Origin: Gorsachius magnificus
Lineage: Eukaryota > Chordata > Aves > Pelecaniformes > Ardeidae
Direction: 5' to 3'
Length of the DNA stretch: 64,000 nt
Assembly: GCA_034008185.1 (NCBI GenBank)
Contig: CM067081.1
Coordinates: 15,623,821-15,687,820, forward strand
Numbering within the stretch: the stretch's first letter is position 1; every line of letters begins with the position of its first letter. Of this stretch, positions 57,558 to 64,000 are shown piece by piece. Made by a program: the position numbers and the translations under genes. Under the pieces are notes generated by a model. The model saw only the letters and a program-made list of their open reading frames with translations, did not search any database and was not told where the DNA came from.

Positions 57558-59967
57558 TCACAGCAACTGGAGGACTTCAACTTCCCAGACATCTGCTGGA
57601 AATACAATACAGCAGAAAGGAAACAGTCCAGAAGGTTCCTGCAGTGTGTGGAAGATAACTTCCTGACACAGCTGGTAAGTGAGCCTACCAGGGGAAGTGC
57701 CCTGCTTGACCTCCTGTTCACTAACAGAGAAGGACTGGTGGGAGAGGTGGTGGTTGGAAATCATCTAGGCCTTAGTGATCATGAAATGGTAGAGTTTTCG
57801 ATCTTTGGTGAGGTAAGGAAGGGGGTCAGCAAGACCGCCACCATGGATTTCCGGAGGGCAGACTTTGACCTGCTCAGAACGCTGGTTGGAGAGTCCCTTG
57901 GGAGATAGTCCTGAAGGGAAAAGGGGTCCAGGAAGGTGGGTGTTTTTCAAGGAAGAAGTCTTAAAGGCACAGGACCAGGCTGTCCCCATGTGCCGTAAGA
58001 CGAATCGGCAGGGAAGACGACCGGCCTGGCTGGACAGAGGACTACTACTGCGACTAAGGGAAAAAAGGAGAGCTTACCAGCTCTGGAAGAAGGGGCAGGC
58101 AATCCAAGAAGAGTACAGGGATCTTGTCAGGTTATGCAGAGAGGAGATTAGAAAGGCAAAAGCCCAGCTGGAATTTAACCTGGCCACTGTTGTAAGGGAT
58201 AATAAGAAGAGTTTTTATAAATATGTTAACAACAAAAAGAGAGCCAGGGAGAACCTCCATCCACTAGTGGATGCAAGGGGGAACATTGCCACTAAGGATG
58301 AGGAAAAGGCTGAGATACTCAACGCCTTCTTTGCCTCGGTCTTTAATGGCCCGATGAGTTATCCCCAGGGTACCCAGCCTCCTGAGCTGGAAGATGGGGA
58401 CAGAGAGTGGAATGAACCCCCCATAATCCAGGAGGAAGCAGTCTTTGACCTGCTATGCCACCTGGACATCCACAAGTCTATGGGGCCGGATGGGATCCAC
58501 CCAAGAGTGCTGAAGGAGTTGGCAGAGGAGCTTGCCAAGCCACTCTCTATCATTTATCAGCAGTCCTGGAGAACAGGGGAGGTCCCAGATGACTGGAGGT
58601 TGGCAAATGTGATGCCTCTCTTCAAGAAGGGCCGGAAGGAGGATCCGGGGAACTACAGACCAGTCAGCCTAACCTCGGTACCGGGGAAGATTATGGAGAG
58701 GTTATGCCCAGTCAGCATGGGTTCACGAAAGGCAAGTCTTGCCTAACCAACCTGATTTCCTTCTATGACCAGGTGACCCGCCTGGTAGATGAGGGAAAGG
58801 CTGTGGATGTTGTCTACCTGGACTTCAGCAAAGCCTTCGACACAGTCTCCCATAGCATTCTCCTGGAGAAGCTGGCAGTTCATGGCCTAGATGGATATAC
58901 TCTTCGCTGGGTTAAAAACTGGCTGGGTGGCCGAGCCCAGAGAGTCGTGGTGAATGGAGCTAAATCCAGTTGGCGGCCGGTCACAAGGGGTGTCCCCCAG
59001 GGCTCCGTTCTAGGGCCGATCTTGTTTAATATCTTAATCAATGACCTGGATGAGGGGATTGAGTGTGCCTTCAGTAAATTTGCAGATGACACCAAACTGG
59101 GTGGTAGTGTTGATCTGCTCCAGGGGAGGAGGGCTCTGCAAAGGGACCTGGACAGGCTGCATCGATGGGCCGAGGCCAATTGTATGAGGTTCAACAAGGC
59201 CAAGTGCCGGGTCCTGCACTTTGATCACAACAACCCCATGCAGCGCTACAGGCTTGGGGAAGTGTGGCTGGAAAGCTGCCTGGTGGAAAAAGACCTGGGG
59301 GTACTGATTGACAGCCGGCTGAATATGAGCCAGCAGTGTGCCCAGGTGGCCAAGAAGGCCAATGGCATCCTGGCCTGTATCAGGAATAGTGTGGCCAGCA
59401 GGAGTAGGGAAGTGATCGTGCCCCTGTACTCGGTGCTGGTGAGGCCGCACCTCGAATACTGTGTTCAGTTTTGGGCCCCTCACTACAAGAAAGATGTTGC
59501 CTTGCTGGAACAGGTCCAGAGGAGAGCAACCAAGCTGGTGAGGGGTCTGGAACACAAGTCGTACGAGGAACGGCTGAGGGAACTGGGGTTGTTTAGTCTG
59601 GAGAAGAGGAGGCTGAGGGGAGACCTGATCGCCCTCTACAACTACCTGAAAGGAGGCTGTAGCGAGGTGGGGGTCGGCCTCTTCTCCCTGGTAACAGATG
59701 ATAGGACGAGGGGGAATGGCTTGAAGTTGCGCCAGGGCAGGTTTAGGCTAGACATTAGGAAAAACTTCTTCACCGAGAGGGTTGTCAGGCTCTGGAATGG
59801 GCTGCCCAGGGAGGTGGTCCAGTCCTCAACCCTGGAGGTATTTAAAAGAAGGATAGATGAGGTGCTTAGGGACATGGTTTAGTGGTGGGATGGCAGTGCT
59901 AGGTTAACAGTTGGACTCGATGATCTTAAAGGTCTTTTCCAACCGAGGTGATTCTATGATTCTATGA
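57558..59967 (+). mobile_element. CR1 LINE, longest copy: endonuclease part plus RT
   Basis: 2.4 kb. It starts inside the APE-type endonuclease (LEDFNFPDICW; then GSALLDLLFTNREGLVG and the catalytic SDHE in HLGLSDHEMVEF), continues through the linker (RRPAWLDRGLLLRLREKRRA, NKKSFYKYVNNKKRARENL), RT fingers ([20 protein letters not shown]), palm with intact FADDT, to the C-terminal block ending [14 protein letters not shown] at 59882, then the 3' UTR and ATTCTATG units. Breaks: a frameshift between 57860 and 57910, and a deletion of roughly 15-20 codons at about 58700 between GKIMER and QHGFTKGKS that also shifts the frame. From 58704 the frame is open for 392 codons. 5'-truncated, so not autonomous. 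Same subfamily as 13893-14517. Confidence 0.97.
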
Positions 59968-62900
59968 ACTGGGTATTTTTTTCTTTAGGGCGTATCTATA
60001 GTCCTAAGCGGAAAACCAGGTAATGAGCTCAGGCATCCACACTTACTGTCACACTGCTTAATTCTTAGTGCTCTCCATGGCTGTTTTGGACCACTCCAGT
60101 TGTCACTAAGAGAAGCCCCTTGTAGAGGGAGTTGGACCCTGTGGAGTGTGGACACAAGCCAGTCAGTGCTATTCAGCCTCAAGGTTTGAATCAACTCAGC
60201 AGTATAAACACAGCCAAACAGCCTGTATGTTCAATGAGATGAAAAGGAGCAAACAATTCTGATTCCATTTAATGCCAATTTAGGGCTCTTAACACTGCCT
60301 TTCCCACAAATCAAGCTGTTGTATTGTCTAGCTAGGGGCTTTCGTCCAGTGATAGGATGAGAGTTTGAGAAATCTGTCTGTTCTGATAATGTTGCAAGGA
60401 CTGTTCAGGTTTACTATCAATGCTTCACTAGGACGTAGTTAACATGTTGATTTTGGTAAAATAAAAGTCTGGAATAAGGAAGACATTCAAAATAAACAGG
60501 ATCCTAGGAAGGGCATTCACTTTAATTTCATGTTTGTTCTTCCCCAGAGGGGAAGAGGTAAGAGCTTGCCAACCTTTTAAGTTGCTTGCTAGTTAGTTAT
60601 CCCCCATAATGAATGGGATAAGTTAATTCTGACTATGTTTTCAAATTCCTTAGGGGACTAGATGCCAATGTGTTTGAAGTTTTTCTGTTAACATCTGAAT
60701 AGTTCTATGCAGGGGCCACCTTATACATCTAACATGATCTTCAGTGCTTCCAACTTAATCAAATTTATTTTAGATTTGCCAGAATTACAGTTCACAGGAT
60801 ATTTGGCATCACTGATCTAATTTATGACAAATAAGAGGATATAGGTATAAAAAATTGCTTACTGAGACCCCTTGTTTATTCCTTGAATATTCTGCTTTTC
60901 CCTTATTAACTCTCAATGTGTGTTCTAAAGCTAACTTTTAAAAGGATGTTCTTTAAAATTATGTATTAAGATTGAAAACCTAATTATCCACCGAGTGGTA
61001 CACTTGCATCTCAAGATATTCACATATGATTAATATCTATGACTCCAGTCCTTCTGCTGTTGAATTAAAAGGCAGAACTCAATGACTCTAGTGGGAACAG
61101 CATCCGAAACATTTTCAGGGACCTAAAATGGACAAGAGAAATGGCTAGCAAGGAAAGAAAAAGAAAAAAAACCCTCAGAAAAACCCCAGCACAACGAAAA
61201 TGAAACAACAAACCAGTAGCAAAGCTTGTTTATGAATTAAGTTAAATTTACCTTTCAAGAAAAAAGAAAAAAGAAAAAAAAAAGGGAAATGCCTTACAAC
61301 CAATTCCAGACTTGTCAGACATAGTAAGTTCTGTTGGAACACTCTTTTGGAAAAATCTTTGTATCTCTCTGTGTTTATGGAATAAGGAAATGCTCACAAG
61401 CTCTCTCGAAAATTAAATAATGTTTTCTGAAATGTATGGACATCTCTAGATAGAACTGTAAAGCATCAGATTGTGTACCATTCTGAATGCATTCAAAAGA
61501 TGATTTTGTAAGCTTTGAAGCTCTGAAGGAAGTTGGGGATTTATTAAGAGCACCTTATCCTTTCCCTACTTGTTGTGTCTTCGGTACAGGCTTGAAAATC
61601 CTTAACATCTCTCCTTCAGATTACAAACTCTTTCATTGTATACACATGTCTGGCACAACTAGTCTATTTTTTGGCAAGGATCTCTTGGTCTATTGTTATA
61701 TAAATAATTTCTTTAAAGGTTGCTTCCCTGATCCATTTTTTTTTTCTAAGAGGGTCTTAATACCCAAACATTTACCACTGTAGTCTAAATATTCCTCAGC
61801 TGAACTACAACACAATTAGGTAAGACAATTGCAACTTTAGAGAAAATGGCAGTGGTCCCACTGTTCCCTCTGGGAGCCAGACTGGGCACTGTAAATCATG
61901 TATCCTTCAGAAGAAAAAGACCTCACATCCTTCTGTCTGGACTTCTGGTTCTGAAGTTTTTAAATTTGAAACTTTTACCAATCACTTCTTAGCTCAAGCT
62001 CGAGCAAGGAGAATTTTAATTTAGACACTGAAATACAGAAAGTATTAAAATCAGAAGTAAAATGTTGCCATTCCTCTCTCAGGCTCCTTGCTAAGGAATA
62101 AAAGCAGATTATCCATTCTTCGTCGTGTCAGCTGAAGAGGAAGGACAATCCTGTCTTTTTTGCAGGGGATGGAACTGATCTGTTTCCATCAATTTTCATA
62201 GTTTCTGGCTCAATTTGGCTTCTTGTTATTCCAAGGAAAATGTATATATTCTTGGAAACACTTTAAGAAAGCATCTGCATATAATTTTATTCAAATGATA
62301 CTGTGCAGAATAACAAAGAAGTGAGAATCTTACCTGGCCCGTATCTTAGAACGCATTTGTCACTTCCTCATCAGGACAGTATTGCTTTAGGCACTGCGCC
62401 ATATGCACTCATTTGGAAGGCTAAGAGGAATCTCATCTCTTTTGTACCGATTCTTTCAGAATGGAGTCAAAGAGAGGATGGGATTGATGCTGATGTTCTA
62501 ACTACACAGCATGATTTGTAAGACCCGAGGACTGAAAGGAGATGGAAACACCTGGTGGGGAAGACAATATAAGGGCAGATTCTAGAAGAATTTTTTGCAA
62601 CTGTTTTGCAGGTGCAAATTTATTCTCACCAGATAAATTACAGAAGCAAACTAGTGTACATATCTTCCTATCTATTGGCATATGTAGACAAAGCGGTGAG
62701 CTCTCTGATTTGGTTTCCTACCTGAGCACATGCACAAGATGTAGGCCACACATTTCATACCCATGAACGAGAGCTCCACACTCTCCTTGTAGTCTTGGAC
62801 CTGCATCTGGGGAGAGGAATTGCTTCCTTTAACATGGATTCTGAGGCATACTATAGTCAGCAGATCAGTATTTAACACTGCACAGCAAATCACACAGCAG

Positions 62901-64000
62901 CTTAGAATAGAAAATAGAGAAGAAAAACACCAACTGATCCAGGGGGAGGAGTTTGCTAAGATAACATAGCAATTGCATTCTCTGATGTGTTATTTTATTC
63001 TGTTGTATAATTGGAGGTTTTGGATAAGCAGGCTTTCATTAGGTAATCCCAATTTGTATGAATCAAAACCATCTTTACGAAAACTCATGCAGAGTTCTGA
63101 ATAAAAACCTTCCTAGTTTCCTGCCACCAAAAAAAACCAGTGCTTGGTAGGATAATCAGGAGCTTGGTCTTCCCTAGCCTGTGAATTCAAGACAGATCTA
63201 CTGCGCAGACAGAACTGGATTTCTAGACTCTATGTTGTTGTTCCCAGAGCCTAAAATTTCTAACTCTAATGAGAGCTTCACCCTGGCACTGAGGAAGAAT
63301 CCTGGACATTTGGTGACCTCCATCGTAAGCTGTGGAACCCAAGTTTTAGACTTTCAGCTCCTACCCTGGGAGACCCCGTGGGGTTTTTCTGACTACTAGA
63401 AACACTGTAGACTTCTCCAACACTGACAAAAAGTCCCAGATTCACCAACAGGTGACAATTAACCACAGAATTACTGGAACTCAAACCAAATTGGTTACCT
63501 ACTTACAAACCTATTTCCTGGTTCTTCTGTAGGAAATGTAAAAATGTCAAGTTTTTGTTCAAACCAGGTGACAGTTTTGTTTTGACAACACCAGTGTTTC
63601 CTAAATTGACCCTATATTTGTTGGCTGTTCTGCCCTAATGCATCCAAAATAGATATCCTTGAGAGGCTACCATCACTCTTCAATTAGTCCTGATTGCTAT
63701 AGCCCATCTCTTAGGTTGAGTAGAATAACAAGAACCTTTTGCTTCAGACTTTTACATGGGTGCCAGTCTGCTTCCAGGTACTTATTATCCCTAGGTCCCT
63801 AGACATGTTTGTCTGTCCTAGAGTTGAATTTGCAGACGTGAACAAGGACAGTCATAGCGCCTGGTGCTTAGCAAGGAACCCATTATCACCAGCTCTCTGT
63901 CAGAATCTTAACCTCACTTTGAACAGGTCAGATTGCATGAAACATCTCTCTTACTCTGCCTTTTCCATGACAGGAGGTACTGGCATTAGGTCTAGAAATA
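59968..64000. other. Unique sequence to the window end, no gene seen
   Basis: AT-rich, with a purine-rich patch at about 61150-61290. Open frames at 61487-61783, 62303-62521 and 63181-63399 have no domain or splice support. No mobile element recognised. Confidence 0.5.

Noticed and set aside
40819..64000. Expected neighbours CFAP300, YAP1 or ANGPTL5
   Set aside because: I compared the open frames with what I recall of these proteins and saw no match; small exons could still be missed.
1..64000. CRISPR arrays, operons, tRNA or rRNA genes
   Set aside because: No spaced direct-repeat array, no bacterial gene layout, and no cloverleaf or rRNA sequence was recognised.

Overview
The window looks like bird nuclear DNA. 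It is AT-rich, with large GT-AG introns, at least twelve CR1 LINE fragments carrying the avian-type 3' end (8-bp tails such as ATTCTATG), and a solo LTR of a kind common in birds. No bacterial, organellar or CRISPR features are seen. The exact lineage cannot be resolved from sequence alone.

Region 1 (1-40.8 kb) is dominated by one protein-coding gene on the + strand, which I identify as CEP126 (KIAA1377), a centrosome and primary-cilium base protein. Nine coding exons can be placed, at 9618-9763, 11100-11205, 17898-18096, 27389-29516, 33508-33632, 33924-34011, 34543-34752, 37492-37556 and 40623-40730. All have GT/AG borders and a phase chain that closes exactly. They run from the N-terminal coiled-coil segment to the natural TGA, followed by AATAAA at 40813. 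The 5' exon(s) with the start codon were not found and probably lie upstream. The big exon carries a single in-frame TAA at 28514-28516, yet the frame downstream and every later splice junction remain intact.

The introns hold CR1 fragments, microsatellites and, at 15220-15914, an intron-less piece of the PIK3C3 (VPS34) kinase coding sequence joined directly to a 5'-truncated CR1 3' end. Both parts are in sense orientation and read through in one open frame to the CR1 ORF2 stop. This is the arrangement expected if CR1 reverse transcriptase jumped from CR1 RNA to PIK3C3 mRNA during target-primed reverse transcription.

Region 2 (40.8-64 kb) shows no host gene I can support. It contains a 400-bp purine tract (45369-45770), a degraded non-CR1 LINE reverse-transcriptase relic (about 48010-48420), a solo LTR (about 49085-49527), short CR1 pieces, a young 1.45-kb CR1 on the - strand (54959-56406) and a 2.4-kb CR1 on the + strand (57558-59967). 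The last keeps part of the endonuclease domain and the RT core. The CR1 copies at 37712-38926 (+) and 54959-56406 (-) are close relatives in opposite orientation about 16 kb apart.
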